Positions 7,979 to 15,806 of a stretch of 64,000 nt of DNA are shown in pieces; the first letter of the stretch is position 1, and the number at the start of each line of letters is the position of its first letter. The position numbers and the translations under genes were made by a program. This DNA comes from Candidatus Pseudomonas phytovorans. Its GTDB lineage: Bacteria; Pseudomonadota; Gammaproteobacteria; Pseudomonadales; Pseudomonadaceae. Below the pieces are notes generated by a model, which had not been told where the DNA came from, ran no database searches, and saw only the letters and a list, made by a program, of their open reading frames with translations. The stretch covers positions 1,710,001 to 1,774,000 of the forward strand of contig CP119325.1 of the NCBI GenBank assembly GCA_029202525.1, written 5' to 3'.

Positions 7979-8125
7979 GGCGTCTCGACTGCGATCGTGA
8001 CTTGGTAGTCACATGCAGACTGACGATTTGGATTCAAGCAGTGGGTCAGCGATCGCGCAAGTGCCGTTCGGGGATAAATGTGACTTTTGTCGCTGAGCGG
8101 TCGTATGACGACCTTGTGCTGTCTG

Positions 8126-8231
8126 TTCCGGCCCTTTCGCGGGCGCGCCCGCTCCCACAGGGATAACACATGTCCTGAACAGTGTGGGGTACCTGTGGGA
8201 GCGGGCGTGCCCGCGAAGAGGCCCGAGCAGG
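8126..8231. repeat. REP inverted pair
   Basis: Two opposed REP units: about 8126-8162 (CGGCCCTTTCGCGGGCGCGC then CCGCTCCCACAGGG) and 8189-8231 (CCTGTGGGAGCGGGCGTGCC then CGCGAAGAGGCC). They occupy the gap between the phaG promoter region and the rsuA stop codon. Confidence 0.9.
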
Positions 8232-8235
8232 CGAC

Positions 8236-8928
8236 TTAGACAGTGGCTACTTCTTCAGCCGTCAGCTCACGAAACTCCCCAGGCGCCAGCCCCGGGTCCA
8301 GGCGGATCGCCCCCATGCTCTCCCGATGCAACCCCACCACCTTGTTGTCGAAGAACCCGAACATGCGCTTGACCTGGTGATAACGCCCTTCGACGATCGC
8401 CAGTCGCGCCTGACGCGGGCCAAGGATGTCCAGCTGGGCGGGCAGGGTGGTGAGGTCTTCAAAGGCGAAGTAGAAACCCTCTCGGAACTTGGCCTCGTAA
8501 TGGTCGCCAATCTCGTCCTCGGTTTCCACCAGGTAGTGCTTGGGCAGCTTGGTAGCAGGCTGGGTAAGGCGCCGTGACCACTGGCCATCGTTGGTCAGAA
8601 TCATCAACCCGGTGGTGTTGAAATCCAGGCGCCCGGCAATGTGCAGGTCATCGCGTAATGTTGTGGGCAGCAGGTCGAGCACGGTGGGGTGTTGCGGATC
8701 CTGGGTGGCACTGACGCAACCAGCGGGCTTGTGCAGCATCAGGTAACGCGCGGGGCGGCCGGCCTGGAGCAATTGGTCGTCCAGCTCGACACGGCTGAAT
8801 TCGCGTACCTCGGTCAGCGGGTCACTGACTACTTGGCCATCCACCCGCACACGGCGTTGCGCCAGCATCAGGCGGACTTGCTGGCGGTTGTGGCTGGGAA
8901 GGTTGGCAAGAAAACGGTCGAGGCGCAT
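8236..8928 (-). CDS. rsuA: 16S rRNA pseudouridine-516 synthase RsuA
   Basis: 230 residues. The N-terminal S4 RNA-binding domain (about 1-45: MRLDRFLANLP, QRRVRVDGQVV) is followed by the RsuA/RluB-type catalytic domain. Catalytic Asp102 lies in AGRLDFNTTGLMILTNDG, the same position as in E. coli RsuA, and YHQVKRMFGFFDNKV is the second family motif. The enzyme isomerises U516 of 16S rRNA. It is the third gene of an apparent operon: diguanylate cyclase, CWC protein, rsuA, with a 9-base gap to the CWC gene. Confidence 0.92.
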   Translation of the reverse strand: MRLDRFLANLPSHNRQQVRLMLAQRRVRVDGQVVSDPLTEVREFSRVELDDQLLQAGRPARYLMLHKPAGCVSATQDPQHPTVLDLLPTTLRDDLHIAGRLDFNTTGLMILTNDGQWSRRLTQPATKLPKHYLVETEDEIGDHYEAKFREGFYFAFEDLTTLPAQLDILGPRQARLAIVEGRYHQVKRMFGFFDNKVVGLHRESMGAIRLDPGLAPGEFRELTAEEVATV

Positions 8929-8937
8929 CGCAACAGG

Positions 8938-9150
8938 TCAGTGAGCAGTGGTGGATCGGAGTTGTTCTTCAACGGCAGCGCAGCGCGGGCACAGGCAGGC
9001 TTTGTTCCGCAACTCGGCGGGCAGCGCCTGCAGCACGGCGGGATCGATACTCACGCCGTAGCACCAGCAGGCCTGGGTGGCGCGGCGCGGGTCGGCCAGG
9101 CTGCATTGGTTGAGTGCGCCGCAAGCGGGGCAGTGTTGGCTGTCATTCAT
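8938..9150 (-). CDS. Cysteine-rich CWC family protein
   Basis: 70 residues starting at ATG 9150 (MNDSQHCPACGALNQC). It has eight cysteines, in pairs CPAC, C, CWC and CLCPRC, which match the small CWC family of proposed metal-binding proteins. A longer frame from 9207 exists, but those extra residues overlap the cyclase gene and do not resemble the family. The start overlaps the 3' end of the upstream diguanylate cyclase by eight bases, so translation is probably coupled. Function is unknown. Confidence 0.75.
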   Translation of the reverse strand: MNDSQHCPACGALNQCSLADPRRATQACWCYGVSIDPAVLQALPAELRNKACLCPRCAAVEEQLRSTTAH

Positions 9151-10624
9151 GGTGGGTTTCACTGCAGACGCGGTTACGGCCGGCCTGCTTGGCACGATAG
9201 AGCGCACGGTCGGCGCGGGTCAGCAGGGCGTGCAGGGTATCCCCTGGTTGCAGGCTGCTCATGCCGATGCTGGTGGTCAGGCGCAGCGGTTTTTCTTCGT
9301 AGCTGAAGGTCAACTGTTCGGTGCGGCGGCGGATCTTTTCGGCCACTTCAATGGCCTGGCGGCCCTCGGTTTCACGCAGCAGCACGATGAATTCCTCGCC
9401 GCCCCAGCGGCACAGTATATCCGACTGGCGCAGGCTGCCTTGCAGTACATTGGCGAATTGGCGCAGCACTTCGTCGCCTGCCAGGTGGCCGTGGGTGTCG
9501 TTCAGTGCCTTGAAGTGGTCCAGGTCGATCAGCAATGCCACCAGCGGCCCACTGTCGCGCTGGGCTTCGTGCAGGGCCTGGGCCGCCAGCAGGTCGAAGC
9601 TGCGCCGGTTGGGCAGGCCGGTGAGGCTGTCGAGGGTGGCCAGGGCTTCGGTGCTGGCCTGGTGACGGCGGACCATGGCATGCACCAGTGCCAGCACCAC
9701 CAGGGTGATCATCGCGCAGATGGCCAGGTTCAGGTACAGGGAGTGGCGGATGCGGTCGAGCGCGCCGGTTTCGCGCTTGTCGACCAACAGGTACCAGTCG
9801 AGTTCGGGCAGGTGGCGCACGTTGAGGAAATGGCTGTGGTTGTCACTGTCGCGGTATTCGTGGCTGCCTTCGCCGGGCACCAACTGCTCTGCCAGTAAGT
9901 CATTCAGTTCGGGGTTGTCGCTGAGCGGCTGGCCGACCCGCAAACCATGCGGGCCACCTTCGGAACCTGTCATCAGTACCTTGCCCTTGGCGTCGGTGAA
10001 CAGCACCGAACGCTGGTAGCGGCGTTGATACTGGTCGATCAGTTTGACCACCGACGATACGCTCAGCCCGACGCCGGCGGCACCGATGAAGCGGTTCTGG
10101 TAGTCGTGTACCTGGTAGTTGATGAAGACGGTCAGGCTGTCCTGGTTGGCCATGTCCAGGTCGACGTTGATTTCATAGGGGGCCTTGAGGTCGCGCAGGC
10201 GGAAATACCAGGCATCGCGCCAGGTGTCGGGTTCGACCTTCTTGAGCACCCCTTTGGCCTGGTAATAGGTGAGGGTGCGATCAGACACGAAAAAGGACGT
10301 GAAGATCTCCTGCTTGCCCATGACTTCACCAAGGTAGCGTGTCATGCGCTCGGTATCCTGCTCGCCGGACAACACCCAGTCGCGCAGGAAAGTGTCCTGG
10401 GCCATCATCGAGGCGATCAACACCGGGCGGATCAGGTCCTTCTGGATTTCCGAATAGACAGTGTCGGATGTCAGCGGCAACTCGGTATTGATGATGCCGT
10501 CGCGGATAGCGCTGCGCGAGGCGAAGTAGCTGAGCAGTGAAGTGGCGAGGAAGCCGCAGGCCAGCAGCACCAGCAGGGTAAAGATCAGCGAGCGCTGCGA
10601 AAACAGAGCGGAACGTAGCGGCAT
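9143..10624 (-). CDS. Membrane diguanylate cyclase with dCache-like sensor
   Basis: 493 residues. One membrane helix near 13-34, a periplasmic sensor of about 260 residues that resembles a double-Cache domain (TYYQAKGVLKKV, AAGVGLSVSSVVKLI), a second helix near 297-318, then a GGDEF domain. The active site is intact (GGEEF at 408-412) and an RxxD inhibitory site is present five residues upstream (RQSD, 399-402). It should therefore make cyclic-di-GMP and be feedback-inhibited. The ligand of the sensor is unknown. First gene of the operon with the CWC protein and rsuA; its only link to them seems to be position. Confidence 0.92.
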   Translation of the reverse strand: MPLRSALFSQRSLIFTLLVLLACGFLATSLLSYFASRSAIRDGIINTELPLTSDTVYSEIQKDLIRPVLIASMMAQDTFLRDWVLSGEQDTERMTRYLGEVMGKQEIFTSFFVSDRTLTYYQAKGVLKKVEPDTWRDAWYFRLRDLKAPYEINVDLDMANQDSLTVFINYQVHDYQNRFIGAAGVGLSVSSVVKLIDQYQRRYQRSVLFTDAKGKVLMTGSEGGPHGLRVGQPLSDNPELNDLLAEQLVPGEGSHEYRDSDNHSHFLNVRHLPELDWYLLVDKRETGALDRIRHSLYLNLAICAMITLVVLALVHAMVRRHQASTEALATLDSLTGLPNRRSFDLLAAQALHEAQRDSGPLVALLIDLDHFKALNDTHGHLAGDEVLRQFANVLQGSLRQSDILCRWGGEEFIVLLRETEGRQAIEVAEKIRRRTEQLTFSYEEKPLRLTTSIGMSSLQPGDTLHALLTRADRALYRAKQAGRNRVCSETHHE

Positions 10625-10836
10625 GATCTTCCCGTGATGTGTGCCTGGGCGCCCATTCTAGTGAGATGACCGGCAAATGACTGCAAGTTTTTCAGGGTTA
10701 TCGCACGTGTATCAAATTATTGCAGAAATGGCACTGCACCTCGGCTTCGCTGTCTGAATCAGTGTCGATGAACGCATTACGCATCGACGCTCGCCAGCGC
10801 CGCTGTTCGGGCACTCCAGCGGTCCAGGAGGCCGCC

Positions 10837-11283
10837 ATGTCCTACCGAATCCTGTTGATCGCCCTGCTAGGGCTGATGACTTCTGCCTGCGCCCCGTATT
10901 ACGAGAGCGGGGGCTATTACCGCTCGGATTACTACTCCACCGACCGCTATGTCGCGCCGGGTTATTACCGCTACGACCGTTACTACGTGACACCGCAGCC
11001 GCGTTATTACTACCAGCCAGCGCCGCGCTACTACCGTTCGGCACCGCCGCCTTATTATCGCCCGCAACCGCAGCCGGGGATGAACCAGTGGCACGGCAAC
11101 CCTCGCAATGACTACGGCAACCGCCAGCGGCAGGACTACGGGCAGGATCGGGACCGGCACGATTATCGTGATGGCAGCCAGCGCTACCAGCAGCGTGACT
11201 GGCATTCCAACGGGCAGCGCAATGACGGCGGGCGCGGCGATGACCAGCGCGGACAGGGGCGAGGGGGCAACTGGCAGCGCTAG
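10837..11283 (+). CDS. Tyr/Arg/Gln-rich putative lipoprotein
   Basis: 148 residues from ATG 10837, chosen because AGGAGG lies at 10826-10831. The N-terminus MSYRILLIALLGLMTSAC is a lipoprotein signal with the lipobox ending at Cys18, so the mature protein is lipid-anchored. The rest is low-complexity: Tyr-Pro-Arg repeats (YYRYDRYY, PRYYYQPAPRYY) grading to a Gln/Asp/Arg/Gly-rich tail. No enzymatic domain is visible. Such proteins are common in Pseudomonas but uncharacterised. It is convergent with the hydrolase-like gene; a perfect hairpin (GCAGATCT...AGATCTGC, 11305-11326) sits between their ends. Confidence 0.75.
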   Translation: MSYRILLIALLGLMTSACAPYYESGGYYRSDYYSTDRYVAPGYYRYDRYYVTPQPRYYYQPAPRYYRSAPPPYYRPQPQPGMNQWHGNPRNDYGNRQRQDYGQDRDRHDYRDGSQRYQQRDWHSNGQRNDGGRGDDQRGQGRGGNWQR

Positions 11284-11311
11284 GTGAATGAAGCGCCCCA
11301 GATTGCAGATC

Positions 11312-12418
11312 TCAACCAAGATCTGCCAAAGGGTGCCTCCCCTCCCACACCTTGGAAAAGTGCGCCTCGACCACCGCCGCTGGCACCTGGGCCACATCCG
11401 GCCAGTGCCAGCGGGGGTGGTTGTCCTTGTCCAGCAAGCGGGCGCGAACGCCCTCGCTGAACTCAGGGTGGCGGCAGCAATTCAGGCTCATGCTGTATTC
11501 CATCTGGAACACCTGCGCCAACGACAGGTGCCGTGCCCGGCGAATCTGCTCCCACACCAGGTGCGCGGTCAGCGGGCAGCCCTCGTGCAGCCGCTGGCCT
11601 GCGTCTGCAAGCAGTGGGTCGTCATGCTGCTTGAGCCCCTCCAGCGCCCGCCAGGCCGCAGCAGCATCGGCCACGTCGAGCAACGCATCGATGACCCGCC
11701 GCCGTGGTAACCATTGGGCTGCGGGCAGCTCGGCGCAGGCGCGGTGCTGTTCGGCCTTGAGCAGGCTGTTCAGTTGCAGGGCGGTCTGCTCCTGCCAGTT
11801 CAGTTGCAGCAGCTCTTCGATCAGGGCCTCTTGCTGGTGTTCGCCGAAAAAACGGTCGGCCAGGCCCAGATCAAGGGCGTCGCGCGCATTGATTGGCGCA
11901 CCCGTCAGGCCCAGGAACAACCCCAGCTTGCCCGGCAGCCGGGCCAGGAACCAACTGGCCCCCACATCGGGGTACAGGCCGATACTGATTTCCGGCATGG
12001 CCAATCGGCTGCTGGGCGTGACGATGCGTACATTGGCGCCCTGCAGCAGCCCCATACCGCCGCCCAGCACATGCCCGTGGCCCCAGCACAGCAGCGGCTT
12101 GGGGTAGGTGTGCAGGGCATGATCCAGCCGATACTCGGCGGCGAAGAAGGTGGCCGCCAGGGGCGGTACGCTGCCGGGGTGGTCACGGCAGGCCTGCGCC
12201 AGCGCACGCACATCACCCCCGGCGCAGAAGGCTTTGGCGCCGTTACCGCGCAGCAGCACGCAGACGACCCCAGGGTCGCGCGCCCAGTCGTGGAGTTGGT
12301 CGCCCAGCACCTCGATCATCGGCAGGTTCAGGGCATTGAGTGCTTTGGGCGCATCCAGGGTGGCGATGCCGATGCGGGCGCCGTCGGCGCCGGTGAGTAC
12401 CTCACAATGAATGGCCAT
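11312..12418 (-). CDS. Enoyl-CoA hydratase/isomerase family, 3-hydroxyisobutyryl-CoA hydrolase-like
   Basis: 368 residues, the length of 3-hydroxyisobutyryl-CoA hydrolases rather than the about 260 of simple enoyl-CoA hydratases. Crotonase-fold oxyanion loops are AFCAGGDVRAL (near residue 64) and HGHVLGGGMGL (near 114). PEISIGLYPDVGASWFL carries the Glu and Asp expected in the hydrolase subgroup. The C-terminal EGVRARLLDKDNHPRW is also typical. The probable role is valine catabolism, releasing 3-hydroxyisobutyrate. It stands alone here, so the substrate assignment rests on sequence only. Divergent from ung. Confidence 0.8.
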   Translation of the reverse strand: MAIHCEVLTGADGARIGIATLDAPKALNALNLPMIEVLGDQLHDWARDPGVVCVLLRGNGAKAFCAGGDVRALAQACRDHPGSVPPLAATFFAAEYRLDHALHTYPKPLLCWGHGHVLGGGMGLLQGANVRIVTPSSRLAMPEISIGLYPDVGASWFLARLPGKLGLFLGLTGAPINARDALDLGLADRFFGEHQQEALIEELLQLNWQEQTALQLNSLLKAEQHRACAELPAAQWLPRRRVIDALLDVADAAAAWRALEGLKQHDDPLLADAGQRLHEGCPLTAHLVWEQIRRARHLSLAQVFQMEYSMSLNCCRHPEFSEGVRARLLDKDNHPRWHWPDVAQVPAAVVEAHFSKVWEGRHPLADLG

Positions 12419-12543
12419 GGACTACCTCGCTCAGTCATCGCACAAGTATGGCCTGCCTGACCGAACATGCCGGTCGTCGGTCGGATCGTTTGACAAGCGG
12501 GGAGGGCTTACCTAGTGTCGCGCCATTGTTTACGGATGGCCCC

Positions 12544-13236
12544 ATGACTGACGACGATCGCATCAAACTCGAACCCGGCTGGAAGGCCGCATTGCGCGGT
12601 GAATTCGAGCAACCCTACATGCACCAGCTGCGCGAGTTCCTGCGTGGCGAGTACGCAGCCGGCAAGGAGATCTACCCGCCAGGGCCGTTGATTTTCAACG
12701 CGCTCAACTCGACACCGCTGAACCAGGTCAAGGTGGTGATCCTCGGGCAGGACCCTTACCACGGCCCGGGCCAGGCACACGGCCTGTGCTTCTCGGTGCA
12801 GCCTGGCGTGGCCACGCCGCCGTCGCTGGTCAATATCTACAAGGAAATGCAGCGCGACCTGAACATCCCGATCGCCAGCCACGGCTACCTCCAAAGCTGG
12901 GCCGAGCAGGGCGTGCTGCTGCTCAACACCACCATGACCGTGGAGCGTGCCAATGCGGCGTCGCATGCCAAGAAGGGGTGGGAGTTCTTTACCGATCGGG
13001 TGATCCAGGTGGTCAGCGAGCAGTGCCCGAACGTGGTGTTCCTGCTGTGGGGCGCGCATGCGCAAAGCAAGCAGAAGCTGATCGACGGGACCAGGCACCT
13101 GGTGCTGAAGTCGGTGCATCCGTCGCCGTTGTCGGCTTACCGCGGGTTCTTGGGCTGTGGGCATTTCAGCCGGACCAACAGCTTCCTCGAACAGCGCGGG
13201 CTGGCGCCGATCAATTGGGCATTGCCGCCGCTGTGA
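12544..13236 (+). CDS. ung: Uracil-DNA glycosylase
   Basis: 230 residues from ATG 12544 (MTDDDRIKLEP); the longer frame from 12448 adds unrelated residues. Family 1 UDG motifs are complete: catalytic water-activating motif GQDPYHGPGQAHG (Asp70), LLLNTTMTVE, and the minor-groove His loop HPSPLSAYRGFLGCGHFS. It removes uracil from DNA as the first step of base excision repair. In related Pseudomonas genomes ung directly precedes the tricarboxylate transport genes; here an IS element has been inserted between them. Confidence 0.96.
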   Translation: MTDDDRIKLEPGWKAALRGEFEQPYMHQLREFLRGEYAAGKEIYPPGPLIFNALNSTPLNQVKVVILGQDPYHGPGQAHGLCFSVQPGVATPPSLVNIYKEMQRDLNIPIASHGYLQSWAEQGVLLLNTTMTVERANAASHAKKGWEFFTDRVIQVVSEQCPNVVFLLWGAHAQSKQKLIDGTRHLVLKSVHPSPLSAYRGFLGCGHFSRTNSFLEQRGLAPINWALPPL

Positions 13237-13253
13237 TCACTTGAAATACCGCG

Positions 13254-13287
13254 TCGCCTGCTTCGCGGGCTTGCCCGCTCCCACAGG
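13254..13287. repeat. REP element, left member of an IS-split pair
   Basis: CGCCTGCTTCGCGGGCTTGC then CCGCTCCCACAGG. Its inverted partner begins CCCTGTGGGAGCGGGC at 14752, on the other side of the insertion sequence. The two would have been about 30 bases apart before the insertion. Confidence 0.85.
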
Positions 13288-13326
13288 TACTGCTCCGCCA
13301 TCAGGCCCGGTGCGGTCCCTGGACTG

Positions 13327-13364
13327 CCCCCAAGAAGTTGGACAAAAAATCCAACCCTTGGGGG
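13327..13364 (+). promoter_or_regulatory. Hairpin sequestering the orfA ribosome-binding site
   Basis: CCCCCAAG (13327-13334) pairs with CTTGGGGG (13357-13364) and GTTGGA (13337-13342) with TCCAAC (13350-13355), leaving a small internal loop and a 7-base terminal loop. The GGGGG at 13360-13364 is the only Shine-Dalgarno-like sequence before the orfA ATG at 13369. One arm lies in the terminal inverted repeat. Effect on translation is inferred from analogous IS elements. Confidence 0.5.
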
Positions 13365-13368
13365 ACCT

Positions 13369-13887
13369 ATGGGCAAATACACAGAGCAGTTCAAGCTCAC
13401 AGCCGTCTCAGCCTACCTGGATGGCAATAATGGCTTCCGAAAGGTAGCCCAGCATTTCGATGTTGATTTCAGCCTGCTCCGCCGGTGGGTTTCCAGCCAT
13501 CAGAGCGAATCCAGCCTTTCTTCACGCTCACATGGGCGGCGTTATGACGACGATTTCAAGCGACAGGTGCTGAGCTACATGCACGAACATCGCCTTTCCA
13601 TGCGGCAAACCGCAGCACATTTTGGCCTCGGTCAATCATCGCAGATAGGCAGCTGGCAGCGGCAGTACTACAGTGGTGACCCTATAGCCCCTGTCGACCG
13701 CCAGAAAAAGCCGATCAAAGTGCCGAAGAAGATCAAACCAGCAAAACCCACAAATACTGACGATTCGCAAAAGCCCCGAGACCAGCTGATGGCGGAGCTC
13801 GAATATCTGCGCATGGAGAACGCTGTCTTAAAGGAGCTCAAGGCTTTGCGAGAGGAAAAGGAACGAATGTCGGGGAAAAAGTCCTGA
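13369..13887 (+). CDS. IS150-type OrfA (transposase N-terminal / HTH protein)
   Basis: 172 residues, about the size of IS150 InsJ. Two helix-turn-helix units are visible (KLTAVSAYLDGNNGFRKVAQHF and a second around KRQVLSYMHEHRLSMRQTAAHFGL), followed by a basic linker and a C-terminal leucine-rich helix (LMAELEYLRMENAVLKELKALR) that should mediate oligomerisation. It binds the terminal repeats. Near its end the frame reads TCG GGG AAA AAG TCC TGA; the A-run permits a -1 shift into orfB, giving the OrfAB transposase. OrfA alone usually represses transposition in this family. Confidence 0.92.
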   Translation: MGKYTEQFKLTAVSAYLDGNNGFRKVAQHFDVDFSLLRRWVSSHQSESSLSSRSHGRRYDDDFKRQVLSYMHEHRLSMRQTAAHFGLGQSSQIGSWQRQYYSGDPIAPVDRQKKPIKVPKKIKPAKPTNTDDSQKPRDQLMAELEYLRMENAVLKELKALREEKERMSGKKS

Positions 13888-13916
13888 TCGTTTCGAGGCT
13901 CAAGCCTAGATTCCCT

Positions 13917-14723
13917 TTGCCTGACCTGCTGCGTCTGGTCGGGCTGGCTCGCAGTACCTTTTACTATCAGGTGCAAGCTCAGCAGAAGCCGGACAAATAT
14001 GCCGAGCTTAAAGAGCAGATTCAGCAGGTCTATCGCAAAGAGAAAGGGCGTTACGGCTATCGACGCGTTGCACTCGTGATCAGAAAAGGTGGGGTACTGG
14101 TCAACAAGAAGGTCATCGAGAGGCTGATGGCTGCCCTGGGTCTGCAGTCACTGGTGCGACCTAAGAAGTATCAGTCGTACCGAGGTGTTGTTGGCAAGAT
14201 AGCGCCGAATCTGCTGGAGCGAAATTTCGTTGCCCAGCGTCCTAATCAGAAATGGGTGAGTGACGTAACTGAGTTCAAAGTGGCTGAACAGAAGCTCTAT
14301 CTTTCGCCTGTGATGGATTTGTACAACGGAGAAATCATCGCTTACGAGACGGCGAGTCGCCCTCAGTACAGCCTGGTTGGGAACATGCTCGACAAGGCAC
14401 TCAAAACCTTGGGAGAAAAGCCGAAGCTGGTGCTCCACACCGACCAGGGCTGGCAGTACCAGCAGGGTCAGTATCGCCACCAGCTGCGCAGTCGTGGGGT
14501 GAAACAGAGCATGTCTCGTAAAGGCAATTGCCTAGACAATGCAGCTATGGAAAGCTTCTTCGGCACGCTCAAGTCAGAATTTTTCTACCTCAAGCGTTTC
14601 GAGAGTATTGATGAATTGAAAGCGGGCCTGGATGAGTACATTCACTACTACAACCATGACCGCATCAAGCTAAGGCTCAATGGCCTGAGCCCTGTCGAGT
14701 ACAGGACCCAGGCGGCAGCATAG
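13917..14723 (+). CDS. IS150-type OrfB (DDE integrase domain)
   Basis: At least 268 residues, in the -1 frame relative to orfA. The listed TTG at 13917 is only a convenient first codon: the frame is open upstream through the slippery run (13875-13881), reading VLIVSRLKPRFPLPDLL, so the functional product is a frameshift fusion with OrfA. Counting from 13917, the catalytic triad is Asp116 (WVSDVTEF), Asp176 (LHTDQGWQY) and Glu212 (NAAMESFFGTLK), with 35 residues between the last two, as in DDE transposases. There are no internal stops or truncation. Confidence 0.93.
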   Translation: MPDLLRLVGLARSTFYYQVQAQQKPDKYAELKEQIQQVYRKEKGRYGYRRVALVIRKGGVLVNKKVIERLMAALGLQSLVRPKKYQSYRGVVGKIAPNLLERNFVAQRPNQKWVSDVTEFKVAEQKLYLSPVMDLYNGEIIAYETASRPQYSLVGNMLDKALKTLGEKPKLVLHTDQGWQYQQGQYRHQLRSRGVKQSMSRKGNCLDNAAMESFFGTLKSEFFYLKRFESIDELKAGLDEYIHYYNHDRIKLRLNGLSPVEYRTQAAA

Positions 14724-14751
14724 AACTGTCCAACTTTTGGGGGGCAGTCCA

Positions 14752-14770
14752 CCCTGTGGGAGCGGGCGAC
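14752..14770. repeat. REP fragment, right of the IS element
   Basis: CCCTGTGGGAGCGGGC followed by GAC instead of the usual GTGCCCGCGAA half. The inner half of this REP is therefore degenerate. It abuts the stop codon of the downstream permease-like gene at 14775. Confidence 0.7.
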
Positions 14771-14774
14771 GCGG

Positions 14775-15806
14775 TTATTCCTGGTTTGCGTTCCACACTC
14801 GGAACAACGGTTCCGCCAGAAACAGCACTAACAGCAGCCGCATCACCTGCAGCGCTGTCACCAACGGCACCGACAATTGTAGGGTCTCCGCCGTCAGGCT
14901 CATCTCGGCAATCCCGCCCGGCATCATCCCCAGCGTAAGCGAGCGCAAGTCCAGCGCTGTCATCACGCTCAATACCCATGCGGCACTGCCGGCAATGGCC
15001 ATGCACAGAGCCGTGGCCAGCAGCGTGCGCCCGAGGAACGATGGCGCGCGGCGGAAGAACGCCCGGTTGAAGTGACAAGCCAGGCCACTGCCGATCAACC
15101 ACTGGCCAATCTGGCTGGCGCCGTTGGGCAAGGCGATCTGCAGGTTGCCTGCAAGGCTCACCGTGGCCGCCACCAGCAGCGGCCCGAACAACCACGGGTT
15201 AGGCTGGCGCAAGCGCTGCCACAGCAACGCCACGGCAACACCCAGCGGGGCAACCAGTGCCAGCCAGCCCCAGCTCACGCTGCCTGCGTGGTTGAGCGGT
15301 ACCCCGTCACCCAGCAGAAACTTGAACAGTGCCGGCACGCACAGCACTACCGCCAGCACCCGCAGGCTCTGCGCTGCGGCTACCTGGCTGAGCACTGCAC
15401 CGTTGCGGGCGCCCAGGTTGACCATCTCCCCCGAGCCCCCCGGCATGCTGGCAAAAAACGCCGTGGCGCGGTCTTCGCCGGTGCGCCGTAGCAGCCACAC
15501 GCTGATCACGCTGGACAGGGTAGTGAACAAAGCACCGAAGAAGATCAGCGCAAAATGGCTGCCCACCTGCTCGATCACCGCTGGGGTAAAGTGCAGGCCA
15601 ATGCCGATACCGATGATGCACTGGCCACATTTGCGACCGTTGGGAATCTCCGACAACTGCCAGGGCGTCAGGCAGCGCACCAGAATGATGGCCAGCAGCG
15701 AACCTACCATCCATGGCAAAGGCCAGCCGACCTGGCTGGCGAGGTAACCGCCAGCAAGGCCAACCAGCCCGGTTGCTACAAACAGCGGCAACGGTCGATC
15801 AGGCAT
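14775..15806 (-). CDS. AbrB-family membrane protein
   Basis: 343 residues with about ten hydrophobic helices, built as two related halves: each contains a Gly-rich motif of the MPGGSGEM / MPGGIAEM type, here SMPGGSGEMVNLGA and GMMPGGIAEMSLTA. This is the AbrB-duplication family, once labelled ammonia monooxygenase by mistake. It overlaps the upstream tctA by eight bases and so is the last gene of the opdH-tctCBA operon, which suggests a role in organic-acid transport or its regulation. The exact function is not established. Confidence 0.85.
   Translation of the reverse strand: MPDRPLPLFVATGLVGLAGGYLASQVGWPLPWMVGSLLAIILVRCLTPWQLSEIPNGRKCGQCIIGIGIGLHFTPAVIEQVGSHFALIFFGALFTTLSSVISVWLLRRTGEDRATAFFASMPGGSGEMVNLGARNGAVLSQVAAAQSLRVLAVVLCVPALFKFLLGDGVPLNHAGSVSWGWLALVAPLGVAVALLWQRLRQPNPWLFGPLLVAATVSLAGNLQIALPNGASQIGQWLIGSGLACHFNRAFFRRAPSFLGRTLLATALCMAIAGSAAWVLSVMTALDLRSLTLGMMPGGIAEMSLTAETLQLSVPLVTALQVMRLLLVLFLAEPLFRVWNANQE

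Larger units (their letters stand above)
13320..14751 (+). mobile_element. IS150-type insertion sequence (IS3 family), complete
   Basis: 1432 bases, close to the IS150 length. The left end begins TGGACTGCCCCCAAGAAGTT and the right end, read inward, begins TGGACTGCCCCCCAAAAGTT, giving about 25-base imperfect terminal inverted repeats. CCC directly precedes the left end (13317-13319) and follows the right end (14752-14754), consistent with a 3-base target duplication. It encodes OrfA and OrfB in the usual overlapping arrangement and both are intact, so it may still be active. Joining the flanks restores a REP pair, showing the target was the start of a REP unit. Confidence 0.92.
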
